The translations under genes and the position numbers were made by a program. Of a stretch of 64,000 bases of DNA, positions 44,108 through 53,746 are shown piece by piece; position 1 is the first letter of the stretch, and the number at the start of each line of letters is the position of its first letter. The notes below the pieces were generated by a model. It was not told the origin of the DNA and did no database searches. It saw nothing but the letters and a program-made list of their open reading frames with translations. Origin of the DNA: JAVBWI01 sp036677445 (GTDB lineage: Bacteria; Bacillota; Clostridia; Christensenellales; CAG-138); assembly GCA_036677445.1 (NCBI GenBank), contig JAVBWI010000004.1:186001-250000 (forward strand). Direction: 5' to 3'.

Positions 44108-45865
44108 TTATCTTAATTTTGGGATTATAATCTCAATCTCGGTGTATTCGCCCGGTTCGCTGCGTATTTCGATTACTTCGCGGTAATTGCAGTAATAGCG
44201 GATACGGTCAATCGTTCCCTTCAGGCCAAAACCCGAAAGCGCATCTGTGTCCTCCGTCTCGTTTGAAAGCACTTCCTCAATCTTATCCCGCGTCATGCCT
44301 ACGCCGGAATCGTATACCGCGATATGCACGGCATCGTCCTTTTCAAATGCGCGTACGCGGATAATGCCCTTTTCCCCTTTCAGGCGTATTCCATGATACA
44401 GGCTGTTTTCCGCAAGCGGTTGGAGGATGAGTTTGGGGATCATGATATTGAGCACACGTTCGTCCAGTTCGTATTCGTCGTCAAATATATCGCCGTACCT
44501 GAGCTTTTGCAGCGCCAGATAATCCTTTACAATCAATATCTCATTGCGCAGAGGAATCTCCCTGTTTCCCTTACTCAAGAAGTTGCGGTAAAAACTGCCC
44601 AGCGTTTCCAGTGCGTCATGAACCTTTGGCACGTCGTTCTGCAGCGCCATATAGCTGATGGTCTCCAAAGAATTGTACAGAAAATGCGGTTTGATCTGTT
44701 CGTGAAGTACACGCATCTCCGCTTTTTGTATGCTCTTTTCTTTCTCGATCAGCTCGGTTATCAGTTGGTTGATCTGATCGATCATACTGTTGTAGGTATC
44801 CGCCAGCCGTCTTATCTCGTTATCCGGCAAGGACAGGTTGATTTTTTGCAGCAGTCCGTTGGGCTTTGTGTTGATCATCGCCGTGGTCAACTGCTCGATC
44901 GGACGCGCAATATTGATAGAGATAAACGCGCCGCTGCTGAACATGGAAAGCATGACCGCCGCGATGAGCGTCACCGCGATCCAGATGGTTTCCCACGACT
45001 GCATGACTATAAAGGGAATCTCGCCCTGGCTTATCTGTACGATCGGGGTATCCGCAGTGCTATACGCACTGAGCAGCTGCCTCTTTACGCCTTGTGTCGT
45101 TTCCTTCCAGCTGAAACCTCTCCCAACAAATTGCTGGCTGAAGGTATCCTTTAAGCCTTCATTCCCCCACAGCACATTGCCCTCACGGTCAAAAAAACAA
45201 ATGTGCCTGTCGCTGTCGGCAAAATCCTTGATGGTCGAGTTCAATACGCTCGCAGACAGATTGACTACCAACAAACCGCATATTTCCATTGTATCGATGT
45301 TATAAATGTGACGCGCCATCGTGATCAGCGGGGAGCCGCTGCGCTTTTTAAACGCGCCGCCGCCGTTGATCATCAATGTAATGCCGCCTTTAGCGTCCAA
45401 AAGAGGCTTGTTCCACTCTGGCGTCGCTATCAGCTCTTCATCGACCAGCATCACCCCGCCCCCGGTACGGACCGATTCTCCGTCCAGGCGGTACACATAG
45501 ACCGAATCGACAAAGCTGTATATGTTTAAAATGCTGATGATACCGTCGCGCACCTGCGTCGCGTTGTAGGTATGGCCGCTGCCGGTATCGCGCAGGAATT
45601 GAACTACCTCGGAATTCAACATGATCAGCCTGGACATTTCCTTGTAGCGGTCAAGGCTGACCTTGATGTTTTTGCTGATGCTGGTCATTGCAAGCTCGCT
45701 GCTCGAAACTTCGTTTTCAACAGCGGCCCTGGTCATGATAATGCTGTAGGATACCGCCATAATCCCGCAAAAGACCGAAAGCAGAAGCAAAAAGAATCTC
45801 CATGTTTTTACTTTTAACGAATGTGCGGAGTATTTTGACTTTGCTGCATTTGCGGATATAATCAT
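44108..45865 (-). CDS. sensor histidine kinase, YesM-like
   Basis: The 585-residue membrane kinase has a first helix at about 22-45, an extracellular sensor domain of about 240 residues, a second helix at about 288-310, then HAMP (ISINIARPIEQLTTAM). The kinase core is of the LytS/YesM class: HEQIKPHFLYNSLETISY holds the phospho-His, and QPLAENSLYHGI is the N-box. GVGMTRDKIEEVL and GFGLKGTIDRI are G-box-like. GGGGTAAGCGC precedes the ATG. It probably senses an extracellular oligosaccharide or the loaded binding protein. Confidence 0.92.
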   Translation of the reverse strand: MIISANAAKSKYSAHSLKVKTWRFFLLLLSVFCGIMAVSYSIIMTRAAVENEVSSSELAMTSISKNIKVSLDRYKEMSRLIMLNSEVVQFLRDTGSGHTYNATQVRDGIISILNIYSFVDSVYVYRLDGESVRTGGGVMLVDEELIATPEWNKPLLDAKGGITLMINGGGAFKKRSGSPLITMARHIYNIDTMEICGLLVVNLSASVLNSTIKDFADSDRHICFFDREGNVLWGNEGLKDTFSQQFVGRGFSWKETTQGVKRQLLSAYSTADTPIVQISQGEIPFIVMQSWETIWIAVTLIAAVMLSMFSSGAFISINIARPIEQLTTAMINTKPNGLLQKINLSLPDNEIRRLADTYNSMIDQINQLITELIEKEKSIQKAEMRVLHEQIKPHFLYNSLETISYMALQNDVPKVHDALETLGSFYRNFLSKGNREIPLRNEILIVKDYLALQKLRYGDIFDDEYELDERVLNIMIPKLILQPLAENSLYHGIRLKGEKGIIRVRAFEKDDAVHIAVYDSGVGMTRDKIEEVLSNETEDTDALSGFGLKGTIDRIRYYCNYREVIEIRSEPGEYTEIEIIIPKLR

Positions 45866-45927
45866 GCGCTTACCCCGTACAAAAAAGCAGATTGATATAA
45901 ATGTATGTGCAATCAGAAGGTAATGTA

Positions 45928-45956
45928 ATTATAACAGCATATCCCTTTCGTGTAAA
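45928..45956 (-). promoter_or_regulatory. promoter of the kinase/regulator pair
   Basis: On the minus strand TTTACA (45951-45956), a 17-bp spacer and TATAAT (45928-45933) lie in the 114-bp gap after the ABC permease gene. The two-component genes can therefore be expressed independently of the transporter. Confidence 0.7.
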
Positions 45957-45979
45957 ACAAACGCCGACATGTGAACGGC

Positions 45980-46870
45980 TCAGCCCTTAATGGCGCCTGC
46001 GTTAAAGCTCTCGTGTATCTTTTTGCTCAAAAACGCATACACGATCAGCGTCGGGAAGGTTGCCAGCACCAGCGCGGCACCTATGGGGCCCCATTGCGTG
46101 GTATAAGAGCCGGAAAGCGTCTGAATGCCTACGGTCAGCGTGCGGAATTCCGAGCTGCTGATGAATATGACCGCAAACATCATTTCGTTCCATGTCTGTA
46201 TGAATGTGAATATGCCCACCGTTGAAACGGCAGGCCGCATCATCGGAAATATAATACGGAAGAATACCCCCCATATACTACAGCCGTCAATGCATGCCGC
46301 CTCGTCCAGTTCCCTGGGGATATCCTGTAAAAACCCCGTAAAAATAAGTATTGCGATAGAAAGTGCAAACGCCGTGTACGGCACGATCAGCGCCTGATAA
46401 GAATTGAGCATTTTTAAATGGGAAAGCACAAGGAATACCGGCAGTATCGCCGCATGGATCGGGACCGTCATGCCGAGCACGAACATATTGTTCATGACCT
46501 TGCGGCCTTTCCAGATCATACGGGTTAGCGCGAAGGACGCCATCATGGCAATAATCACGGTCAGCAGAATCGTTATGGAAGAAACAATAAAGCTGTTCAG
46601 GAAAAACCTGCCCATGTTGCCGACGCGGAGCGCAGCCTCATAATTCGCCCATATCCAGTTGTTGGGCAGGCCGATCACGTTATCGCCGAATATCTCCGCA
46701 TTGTCCTTGAGCGAAAAGGTGAACATCCAATAGAGCGGAAACAGGTTGATAAACGCCCATATTCCCAAAAAGATATAAACAAAAACCTCCTTCACCCTGA
46801 ACTTGCCGGGCCGCTTGCCTGCTATCGCCTCCTCCGCCAAATAAGGGCGCGCATCATCGACCAAACGCAT
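45980..46870 (-). CDS. sugar ABC transporter permease (MalG-like)
   Basis: The 296-residue permease has six hydrophobic helices and the cytoplasmic coupling loop with EAA-type sequence DEAACIDGCSIWGVFFRIIF. It starts MRLVDDARPYLAEEA. The ATG at 46870 lies one base after the stop of the MalF-like gene, with GGAGG inside that gene's end, so the two are coupled. The ATP-binding subunit is missing here; as in related systems, a shared MsmK-type ATPase encoded elsewhere would be used. Confidence 0.93.
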   Translation of the reverse strand: MRLVDDARPYLAEEAIAGKRPGKFRVKEVFVYIFLGIWAFINLFPLYWMFTFSLKDNAEIFGDNVIGLPNNWIWANYEAALRVGNMGRFFLNSFIVSSITILLTVIIAMMASFALTRMIWKGRKVMNNMFVLGMTVPIHAAILPVFLVLSHLKMLNSYQALIVPYTAFALSIAILIFTGFLQDIPRELDEAACIDGCSIWGVFFRIIFPMMRPAVSTVGIFTFIQTWNEMMFAVIFISSSEFRTLTVGIQTLSGSYTTQWGPIGAALVLATFPTLIVYAFLSKKIHESFNAGAIKG

Positions 46871-46871
46871 G

Positions 46872-47753
46872 TCAATCGACCTCCGTCTTCAATGTTTTTC
46901 TTAAAATAACGGCAAACAAAAAGCAAAGGAATATCAGAAGCACGGCAATTGCACTCCCAAATCCATACCGGTTGCGTAAAAACAGCATTTGCACAAGCAG
47001 CGTACTCGGTACCTCGGTGGCGTGCGCCGGACCTCCGTTTGTAAGAATGTATATCAGGTCAAAGACCTTCAGCGAACCCGTTACGGAGATGATAACGCAT
47101 ACCCGGAGGACCGGCTTGATCATCGGCAGGATAATCCTGCTGTTTACCTGCCACTCGGTCGCGCCATCAATCAATGCGGCTTCCTGTATTTCAGCGGGAA
47201 CGCTGTTGATACCAGCATACATGAGCAGCATATGGTACCCTGTATATTGCCATAAAATCGGAATAAACGTGGCGACAAGCGCGATGCTTCTATCCCCAAG
47301 CCATACCCTGGTCCAGGAATCAAGGCCAAGTGCATTGAAAGCAACATTCAAAATTCCGTAGTCCGGATTATAGATTTTCAGCCATAACTGACCGATCACG
47401 ACGGTGGACATCAAAACGGGGATGAAAAATACGGTAAGGAAGAAGCGGCTTCCCTTCCTTTTTTTAGCCAGAAGCAAAGCAAGCGTCAGGGATAAAGGCA
47501 TCTGTATCACGATGGATACCACCGCAAAAAATACGGCGTTTAAAAGCGCCTGCGGAAAATTTACCGCCTGATTGGTAAAAAGCTCGATATAGTTTTGAAG
47601 TCCGATGAACTGCATGTCCGTAAAGCCGTTCCAGTCGTGCAGGCTGTAATACGTGGACATAATGATGGGGACGATGATAATTCCGACAAATAAAATCAGC
47701 GCAGGCAGGAGAAACAGCAGAATGGCGGGCTTGTTTCTGTAGAGTCTGTTCAT
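46872..47753 (-). CDS. sugar ABC transporter permease (MalF/UgpA-like)
   Basis: The 293-residue permease has six hydrophobic helices, starting RNKPAILLFLLPALILFVGI, and the coupling loop EIQEAALIDGATEWQVNSRI with the EAA motif. ILTNGGPAHATEVPSTLL is the usual late segment of this family. GGGGGAATGACGC precedes the ATG. It forms the channel with the MalG-like protein. The 154-bp gap to the binding-protein gene contains nothing I can name. Confidence 0.93.
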   Translation of the reverse strand: MNRLYRNKPAILLFLLPALILFVGIIIVPIIMSTYYSLHDWNGFTDMQFIGLQNYIELFTNQAVNFPQALLNAVFFAVVSIVIQMPLSLTLALLLAKKRKGSRFFLTVFFIPVLMSTVVIGQLWLKIYNPDYGILNVAFNALGLDSWTRVWLGDRSIALVATFIPILWQYTGYHMLLMYAGINSVPAEIQEAALIDGATEWQVNSRIILPMIKPVLRVCVIISVTGSLKVFDLIYILTNGGPAHATEVPSTLLVQMLFLRNRYGFGSAIAVLLIFLCFLFAVILRKTLKTEVD

Positions 47754-47907
47754 GCGTCATTCCCCCATGACCGAAATTGTTTTGCGAAGGCGGCGGCCTT
47801 CATTGATACCAAAACATCGACCCCCCGTTTTGCCGAGAGGTCGATATTCGCAAATCGTACCATTTGCCACCAAACAGCTCATGTTATATGCGGTTTAGGA
47901 CCTATAC

Positions 47908-49236
47908 TTATCGTTCGAGCTGCGCCGCGACATTTTCCACAAAGTTCTCAGGTGTAATGTCGCCCAAGTAGAGCTGTTGGAGGTTTTCCAGATAGACGCC
48001 CGCATCTTCCGCCTGCATCAGCGTGTCGAACCACAGTGTGAAAGAAGTGGCTTTGGAAACATAGCTCGCGACTTCCTTCGTGATCGGGTTGACCGAGCTG
48101 TCGTCGTAGTCGATCTTCCATGCCGGCAGGCCGCAACCGTTGAGGTATCCATAGTGGGAAACGCCTTTCGCAATTTCAAACATAGCTTCCGCTGCGATTT
48201 CCGGATACTGCGTGGATGCTGCAACCATCAGGGAGTCGGAAGGGCCTCCCATGAAATCGGTCAGCGCGGCGTTGCCGGCGTTGATGACCGGAACGGGGAC
48301 AACGCTGAAATCCGCAGGATTCGGGGCGTCCGTATTAATTGAACCCGGCATCCAGCTGCCCATGATGTACATAGGCACCTCACCCGCATAGAACGTCGCG
48401 CATGCTTCATCGTTGGAAAGGGCGATCGCATTTTTACTGTAAGCGCCCATTTTTACAAGCTGCGCAAACTTTGTGGACGCATCGAGGAACGCGGCGGAAT
48501 TGTAGCTGTTTTTGCCGTCCTTCGTCAATACGCTGGATAATGTGCCCGCACCTACGGATTTGAGCGTAAACGCGTCGTGCGCCTGCGCAAGCACCCAGAT
48601 ATCCTTTGCGCTGATACCGAACGGCGTAATTCCGTTATCGATGAATGTCTGGCATACCGCGACGAGTTCATCAAAAGTGGCGGGCGCTTTTAAGCCATAC
48701 TTGTCGAACATCGCTTTGTTGTAGAACAGCATGGATACGTTCATGGTATAGCCGGAGCCGTATATTTTCCCGTCCCAGGTAAGATTGCCGAGCATTGCCT
48801 TGGGCAATTCCTCCTGAAAGCTCTTATACGCCTCGTCAACGCAAAGAACGCGGCCGGATTCTACGAAGGATGTGGAGAAACCGCCGCTCCAGGTAAAGAA
48901 TATATCGGGTAGCTCGTTCGCGGCAACGGCGGCCTTGATCTTTGTCTTGTATGACTCGTTTTCGAAACTCTCGTGGACGATCTTTATGCCCGGATGTGAT
49001 GCTTCATAATCTGCGATCGCCTTTTGATACGGGACATGGTGGGAATCACTTTCGGTTGCGATGGTCCATAATGTCAGTGTGACTTCCTGGTCGGCGGGCG
49101 CCGGGGGCGCCGTTCCAGTTGCAGGGGCTGCTTCGGCAGCGGCGGGAGCGGTCGACGCGGCAGGCTCCTGGGCGGCGCAAGCTGCACAGAGGATGATCAT
49201 CAATGCAGCCAATACGAGTGCAATTGCTTTTTTCAT
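47908..49236 (-). CDS. family 1 sugar-binding lipoprotein
   Basis: The 442-residue product starts with a signal peptide (MKKAIALVLAALMIILCAAC, lipidated Cys about residue 20) and an Ala/Pro/Thr spacer. The binding-protein body contains VTLTLWTIATESDSHHVPYQ, ELPDIFFTWSGGFS and GAYSKNAIALSNDEACATFY, as in MalE/UgpB-type proteins. GGGGGAG lies 9 nt before the ATG at 49236; the frame upstream is unsupported. It captures the substrate for the two permeases downstream; a beta-xylo- or arabino-oligosaccharide is suggested by the neighbouring GH3 enzyme. Confidence 0.92.
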   Translation of the reverse strand: MKKAIALVLAALMIILCAACAAQEPAASTAPAAAEAAPATGTAPPAPADQEVTLTLWTIATESDSHHVPYQKAIADYEASHPGIKIVHESFENESYKTKIKAAVAANELPDIFFTWSGGFSTSFVESGRVLCVDEAYKSFQEELPKAMLGNLTWDGKIYGSGYTMNVSMLFYNKAMFDKYGLKAPATFDELVAVCQTFIDNGITPFGISAKDIWVLAQAHDAFTLKSVGAGTLSSVLTKDGKNSYNSAAFLDASTKFAQLVKMGAYSKNAIALSNDEACATFYAGEVPMYIMGSWMPGSINTDAPNPADFSVVPVPVINAGNAALTDFMGGPSDSLMVAASTQYPEIAAEAMFEIAKGVSHYGYLNGCGLPAWKIDYDDSSVNPITKEVASYVSKATSFTLWFDTLMQAEDAGVYLENLQQLYLGDITPENFVENVAAQLER

Positions 49237-49297
49237 GGCTTGTTTCTCCCCCTTTTCATTAATAATAGAACTGGCGATAGAACTGTTCCCCGGATGT

Positions 49298-49340
49298 AAT
49301 ACCATTGTATAAGTTTGCGTTTATTGAAGTAAATGGTATT
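49298..49340 (-). promoter_or_regulatory. inverted-repeat control site upstream of the sugar-binding-protein gene
   Basis: A perfect 9-bp inverted repeat, AATACCATT (49298-49306) and AATGGTATT (49332-49340), flanks a weak promoter-like pair (TTACTT, 17 bp, TACAAT on the minus strand). It is 60 bp ahead of the ATG. It may be the target of the YesN-type regulator; this is inference from position. Confidence 0.5.
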
Positions 49341-49440
49341 TCGTTACTGCAATACGCATTGTTTTTACCTGTTTGTGATCCAAATACGCATAAGCATTTT
49401 TTTGTAACGATAAGTAAATATTTTACACTCTCCAATGTCG

Positions 49441-49478
49441 CAAAAAACAAAAGCACCTCCGGCCGCAGGACGGAGGTG
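49441..49478 (-). terminator. Rho-independent terminator after the xylosidase-like GH3 gene
   Basis: CACCTCCG (49454-49461) pairs with CGGAGGTG (49471-49478). On the minus strand the hairpin is followed by CTTTTGTTTTTTG. It lies 20 bp after the GH3 stop and ends the LacI-GH3 transcript before the transporter promoter. Confidence 0.8.
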
Positions 49479-49497
49479 TGGGTTACCGGATAAGGGT

Positions 49498-51588
49498 TTA
49501 TAAACGGATCTCTGTTTGCAGGCAAGCGGTTCCGGTAAGGTTGCGGCTGAGCGCATCGGGCTGGCTGGTGCCTGCAAAAAGCGTAAAGCTGTCGCTTTCC
49601 ACCATCCGCCTGCCCAGATTATCCACCGCTTCAAACGCCGAAGGCGGGAGTTGAACGCGGATTTCCGCGGTTTCGCCCGCTTTGAGATTCACTCTCTGAA
49701 ACCCGCACAGCTTATGGTTAAAAACCGCCCATTTTGAGCCGTTATCCCTGATATACAGTTCAATCACTTCTCCGGTATCGCGATTGCCGGTATTTTGTAC
49801 GGCGACGGTTGCCGTCCGGCTGCCGGCGTCATAGCAAAGCGCAGTACATACAACCTTGGAATAGGTCAACCCGTATCCAAACGGGTAGAGCACATTTTCC
49901 TTTATATAGCGGTAAGTCCTGTTTTGCATCGCGTACTCCTCAAAAGGCGGCAGAAGCTCCGCCGATTCATAGAATGTTACAGGAAGCTTGCCCGAAGGGG
50001 ATATCTCGCCAAAAAGTATGTCGGCAAGCGCTTTTCCGCCCATCTGCCCGGGATACCATGCCTGCAAAATCGCATCGGCCTTTTCGGCTTCGGGGTTAAC
50101 GGCGCTGCCGGTAGCCAGCACAAGAATGGTCGGTTTACCGACCGCAATCACTTTTTTGATTAAAATCCGCTGGCTTTCCGGCAGGAACAGGTCCGGCTTA
50201 TCCCCTGCCGCAAAGGCGTTACCCGTATCGCCCTCCTCGCCTTCAAGCGTTGCGTCCAGGCCGGCGCAAAGCACCACAACATCTGAATGTTCCGCGACCG
50301 TAAGCGCCTCCGCGCAGCCGTCGCCGGGTTGGGCAAGCGGCTGGAGCCGGTCCTTGAACATATGGCACCCCTCCGCATAAAGCACCCTGCCGCCAAACGC
50401 ATCCTGAATGCCCTGCAGGAATGTGATATACCCGTCGGCCGTACCACAGTAATTGCCCCTCAGCGCCTCGATGCTTGCCGCGCTGGGCCCGATCACGCCG
50501 ATGGACCTGATTTTGTTTTTTCCCAGGGGAAGCAATCCGTTGTTTTTAAGGAGCACCATCGAGCGGTGCGCGCATGTGAGCGAAAGCGCCTTATGCGCCT
50601 CACAGGCTACTGCCTCATACCCGATCTCATCGTATTCGGTCGATTCATCCAGCAGCCCCAGCTTTGCCCTTGTCCGCATAAGGTGAACGGCGGCTTTTGT
50701 AATATCCGTCTCCTCAATGAGACCTTCCTCAAGCGCCGAGAGCAGATACAGATAGAGGGACCCGCAATTGCAGTCGCAGCCTGCTTTTAAAGCCATCGCA
50801 ACGGATTCGTTTGCCGTGGACGTTACCCCGTGCCCCGTATGAAAATCCTTGATCGCCCAACAGTCGGAAACGAAATAGCCGTTAAAGCCCCACTCGTGAA
50901 GCTTGTTCATCAGATAACGGCTGGCGCATGCCGGTTCGCCGTTCACCCGGTTGTAAGCGCCCATTATCCCCTCTACATGCCCTTCTTTCACAAGCGCTTC
51001 AAAGGCGGGAAGATATGTCTCGTTTAAATCCTTCTCGGAAACGGTCGCATTGAACTCATGGCGTACGGCTTCCGGCCCGCTGTGGACGGCAAAATGCTTG
51101 GCGCAGGCGGCCGCCATCAAATATTTCCCCTCACCCTGCAGGCCTTTTACAAACGCCACACCCAGCTCTGACGTAAGGTACGGGCACTCGCCGTATGTTT
51201 CCTGCCCCCGCCCCCAGCGCGGATCGCGAAAAATATTGATATTGGGCGACCACATGGTAAGCCCCTTATAGATATCCCTGTCGCCATGCCGTGAAAACTG
51301 GTTGTATTTTGCCCGCGCTTCCGTAGCGATGGTTTTTGCCACCGTATACATCATGTCGCGGTCAAACATGGCCGCGAGCGCGATTGCCTGCGGGAACATC
51401 GTTGCCGTTCCGGCCCTCGCCACACCGTGCAGTCCTTCGTTCCACCAGTTGTACACGGGCAGGCCCAGCCGTTTGACGGCAGGCGCGGCGTACCGAAGCT
51501 GAGACACCTTTTCATCCAGCGTCATCAATGCGACAAGCGCTTCCGCCCGTTCCTGCGGCGAAGCATCGGAATCCTTATAGGTTTGCAT
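49498..51588 (-). CDS. GH3 family beta-xylosidase/beta-glucosidase-type enzyme
   Basis: This 696-residue enzyme has the xylosidase-like N-terminal block VYNWWNEGLHGVARAG (46-61), KHFAVHSGPEAVRHEF and the nucleophile Asp242 in YFVSDCWAIKDF. LEGEEGDTGNAFAAGDKPDL probably carries the acid/base region, and an FnIII-like C-terminus follows. Proteins of this shape are beta-xylosidases, arabinofuranosidases or beta-glucosidases; the bulky Trp-Trp-Asn-Glu motif favours pentosides. There is no signal peptide. It starts 12 bp after the LacI gene and shares its transcript. It is a different subfamily from the GH3 enzyme at 28138-30411. Confidence 0.92.
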   Translation of the reverse strand: MQTYKDSDASPQERAEALVALMTLDEKVSQLRYAAPAVKRLGLPVYNWWNEGLHGVARAGTATMFPQAIALAAMFDRDMMYTVAKTIATEARAKYNQFSRHGDRDIYKGLTMWSPNINIFRDPRWGRGQETYGECPYLTSELGVAFVKGLQGEGKYLMAAACAKHFAVHSGPEAVRHEFNATVSEKDLNETYLPAFEALVKEGHVEGIMGAYNRVNGEPACASRYLMNKLHEWGFNGYFVSDCWAIKDFHTGHGVTSTANESVAMALKAGCDCNCGSLYLYLLSALEEGLIEETDITKAAVHLMRTRAKLGLLDESTEYDEIGYEAVACEAHKALSLTCAHRSMVLLKNNGLLPLGKNKIRSIGVIGPSAASIEALRGNYCGTADGYITFLQGIQDAFGGRVLYAEGCHMFKDRLQPLAQPGDGCAEALTVAEHSDVVVLCAGLDATLEGEEGDTGNAFAAGDKPDLFLPESQRILIKKVIAVGKPTILVLATGSAVNPEAEKADAILQAWYPGQMGGKALADILFGEISPSGKLPVTFYESAELLPPFEEYAMQNRTYRYIKENVLYPFGYGLTYSKVVCTALCYDAGSRTATVAVQNTGNRDTGEVIELYIRDNGSKWAVFNHKLCGFQRVNLKAGETAEIRVQLPPSAFEAVDNLGRRMVESDSFTLFAGTSQPDALSRNLTGTACLQTEIRL

Positions 51589-51600
51589 GACAATCTCCTT

Positions 51601-52620
51601 TTACCGATTGATTCGCTTACAGCTGTTTCCGATAAGCAATTGCGGCTCCAAAATAATGTTTTCATGCTTGTTATATTTGTCGACGCCCAATATCTGCTGG
51701 ATAAGATTCTCCGCGGCTTTTGCGCCCATGCCTGTCGTATCCTGCCTGATCGTGGTCAGTCTGGGCGACATGAGCTGTGTGATCTCTATTCCGTCAAATC
51801 CAACGACGGATATATCCTCCGGAACGGAAAGGCCCATGTCACGCGCCGCATGAATGGCGCCGACCGCGCTGTAATCATCGCTTGCAATAACTGCGGTAGG
51901 ACGTTTGCCCATGCCGAGCACTTTTTTCATAGACGCATAACCGCCCTGCAGCGAATAGTATTTTGATTCTATGAGGTTTTCGGGCTTGAGCGTTTCTCCT
52001 TTTAACGCCATTGCCTTCTTCAGGCTTTTTACCCGCATATCGGTAATATATTTGGAAGATTCACCATGCATATAAACAATATTTCTGTGCCCCAGGCCAT
52101 AGAGATGTCCATATAAAAGCGCCATGCTTTTATCGCAATCGGTCATAACGCAGCCGATGGAGGAATCCGAGTAATCGATCGCAATCTGGGGGATATCGCT
52201 TGACATCAATTCGCGCGCTTCTTCCGATGCATGATTTGTATTGACAACAAAAACGCCGTCTACCTTTCGGTAACGGCAGTGACCATAATAGGAAAGCCCC
52301 ATTTTCCCTACGTGGTTGGACATAAAAACGATATCGTAGCCGTGTCTTTCCACCACATTCTTAAAGCTTTCGATAATTTCGGCAAACAAATAATGCCGCA
52401 AGCCCATATTGGAACCATCCTGACAAAGCACGCAGATTGTCCATGAACGGTTCTGGCTTAACGCCCTTGCCCGTCCGTCCGGAATATATCCTAAATTGTT
52501 TGCGGTTTGCTTGATTCGGCCGCGTGTTGCGGCATTGACATCCAAAGCGCCGCTTAGGGCCTTGGATACCGTAGCCGAGGATACGCCGCAGATTTTCGCA
52601 ATATCATAGATCGTAGCCAC
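51601..52620 (-). CDS. LacI family transcriptional regulator of the xylosidase locus
   Basis: This roughly 339-residue protein has a LacI headpiece (ATIYDIAKICGVSSATVSKA, hinge GYIPDGRARALSQ) and a sugar-binding core ending VGFDGIEITQLMSPRLTTIR. I prefer the GTG at 52620 because GGTGAT lies 5 nt upstream; the frame also allows a GTG at 52632. A perfect 16-bp palindrome 25 bp upstream is its likely own operator. It co-transcribes with the GH3 gene. Confidence 0.92.
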   Translation of the reverse strand: MATIYDIAKICGVSSATVSKALSGALDVNAATRGRIKQTANNLGYIPDGRARALSQNRSWTICVLCQDGSNMGLRHYLFAEIIESFKNVVERHGYDIVFMSNHVGKMGLSYYGHCRYRKVDGVFVVNTNHASEEARELMSSDIPQIAIDYSDSSIGCVMTDCDKSMALLYGHLYGLGHRNIVYMHGESSKYITDMRVKSLKKAMALKGETLKPENLIESKYYSLQGGYASMKKVLGMGKRPTAVIASDDYSAVGAIHAARDMGLSVPEDISVVGFDGIEITQLMSPRLTTIRQDTTGMGAKAAENLIQQILGVDKYNKHENIILEPQLLIGNSCKRINR

Positions 52621-52644
52621 AGCAATCACCACTATGTGATTTTT

Positions 52645-52697
52645 TCGAAACCGGTTTCGATATATATTACTATACCATGCCTAGCAATATATGTCTA
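52645..52697 (-). promoter_or_regulatory. promoter and perfect palindromic LacI operator of the lacI-GH3 operon
   Basis: On the minus strand TAGACA (52692-52697), a 17-bp spacer and TATAGT (52669-52674) are followed by the perfect palindrome TCGAAACCGGTTTCGA (52645-52660) at the expected start point. That shape, with the central CG flanked by AAAC/GTTT, is typical of LacI-family operators and supports autorepression. Confidence 0.82.
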
Positions 52698-52804
52698 TAT
52701 TCTAAGGCGGACTGATTTTCTGCCGTTGCGGAAAAGCCACTACCTTCCCGTCCGTTCTGTTGCCTTTGCGCCCATCGTGTTATAATAGATCAGAGGTGAT
52801 CATT

Positions 52805-53080
52805 TTGGAGTTGAAGCACGAAGCTAACCGTATCTATGTTGAAGATGGAACAGGCAAACTCATTGCCGAAATAACTTTCCCCGCGGTATCGGATGCCAGG
52901 GTAAATTTCGACCATACGTTTGTGGACCCTTCCTTACGCGGCCAGGGTATGGCCAATACCCTGATGCAGGCCGCCGTTGCGGATATTCAGGCAAAAAACC
53001 TTAAAGCAACCGCAACATGCCCATTCGCCTCACAATGGCTGGAAGAGCACCCGGAGATTGCGCGCTCGCTGGCCGAATGA
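52805..53080 (+). CDS. small GNAT-type acetyltransferase (YjdJ-like)
   Basis: The 91-residue protein matches the compact Gcn5-related family: IYVEDGTGKLIAEITFP, VNFDHTFVDPSLRGQGMA (acetyl-CoA loop) and ATCPFASQWLEEHPE. The start is TTG at 52805, preceded by AGAGGTGATCATT; no ATG fits. A TATAAT at 52781-52786 is the likely -10, with a weak -35. The substrate is unknown. The gap to the divergent LacI gene is 184 bp and holds that gene's promoter. Confidence 0.82.
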   Translation: MELKHEANRIYVEDGTGKLIAEITFPAVSDARVNFDHTFVDPSLRGQGMANTLMQAAVADIQAKNLKATATCPFASQWLEEHPEIARSLAE

Positions 53081-53239
53081 GAAGACGTATTCGCCTAAAT
53101 TTTCAACGGTATATTGCGGCTGTTCGCATCGGTGTTTCTTCACGCCGGACGGCCAAAAATCATACGGATCGGAGCGATGTCCCGTCATCCCCCTCCGTGC
53201 CGGTTTGTGATATAATCTTCCGGAGGGGAGTTGAATAAA

Positions 53240-53608
53240 GTGAACATGCCATCTTTAAAAAGAACCTTGGTAAACAGCGTCGCATACGGTACGCTGAAGC
53301 ATTACAAAGGAAATGAAGTCATACTGTTAACACCGGCGGGCATATTGTCCGGGGAGTTCGTTGAGTGCCCCGAGTCGGCTGCAGGCCTTAAATCCGAGAG
53401 CGCCGAGTTTCAGACAATGATGCTGCTGGAACTTTCAACGCAATACAAGGATGAGCATCAAATCCAAAAGGTTGATGGAAACGACGGGTTCCTGCCTCTG
53501 AAAAACGTGATCCTGCATTGCTCTAATGACCGGATTTACAAGTTTCCCTACCTGACCGTATTCTATGACCAGATCATTGCCGTAGCGCAAGGCAATTTTA
53601 ACGACTAA
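53240..53608 (+). CDS. conserved-looking soluble protein of unknown function
   Basis: I do not recognise this roughly 122-residue protein. It is soluble, has no signal peptide, and reads TLVNSVAYGTLKHYKGNEVI, LLTPAGILSGEFVECPES and KFPYLTVFYDQIIAVAQGNF, with the mix expected of a small folded domain, possibly beta-rich. GTG at 53240 is preferred because GGGGAG lies 9 nt upstream; TTG at 53231 and ATG at 53246 are alternatives. It lies 159 bp after the acetyltransferase on the same strand. Confidence 0.6.
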   Translation: MNMPSLKRTLVNSVAYGTLKHYKGNEVILLTPAGILSGEFVECPESAAGLKSESAEFQTMMLLELSTQYKDEHQIQKVDGNDGFLPLKNVILHCSNDRIYKFPYLTVFYDQIIAVAQGNFND

Positions 53609-53746
53609 AGATTAATAGCGCCGTTTCCGCCTTCTATTAACAGGCTCGGTACGGCATGGACAAGTACAAGCGTCGCCTTGATAGCATACAGCCCGGTTTA
53701 TTGATGATGATATAAATCGGATGCCATCAGAAAAGGAGTAATAATC

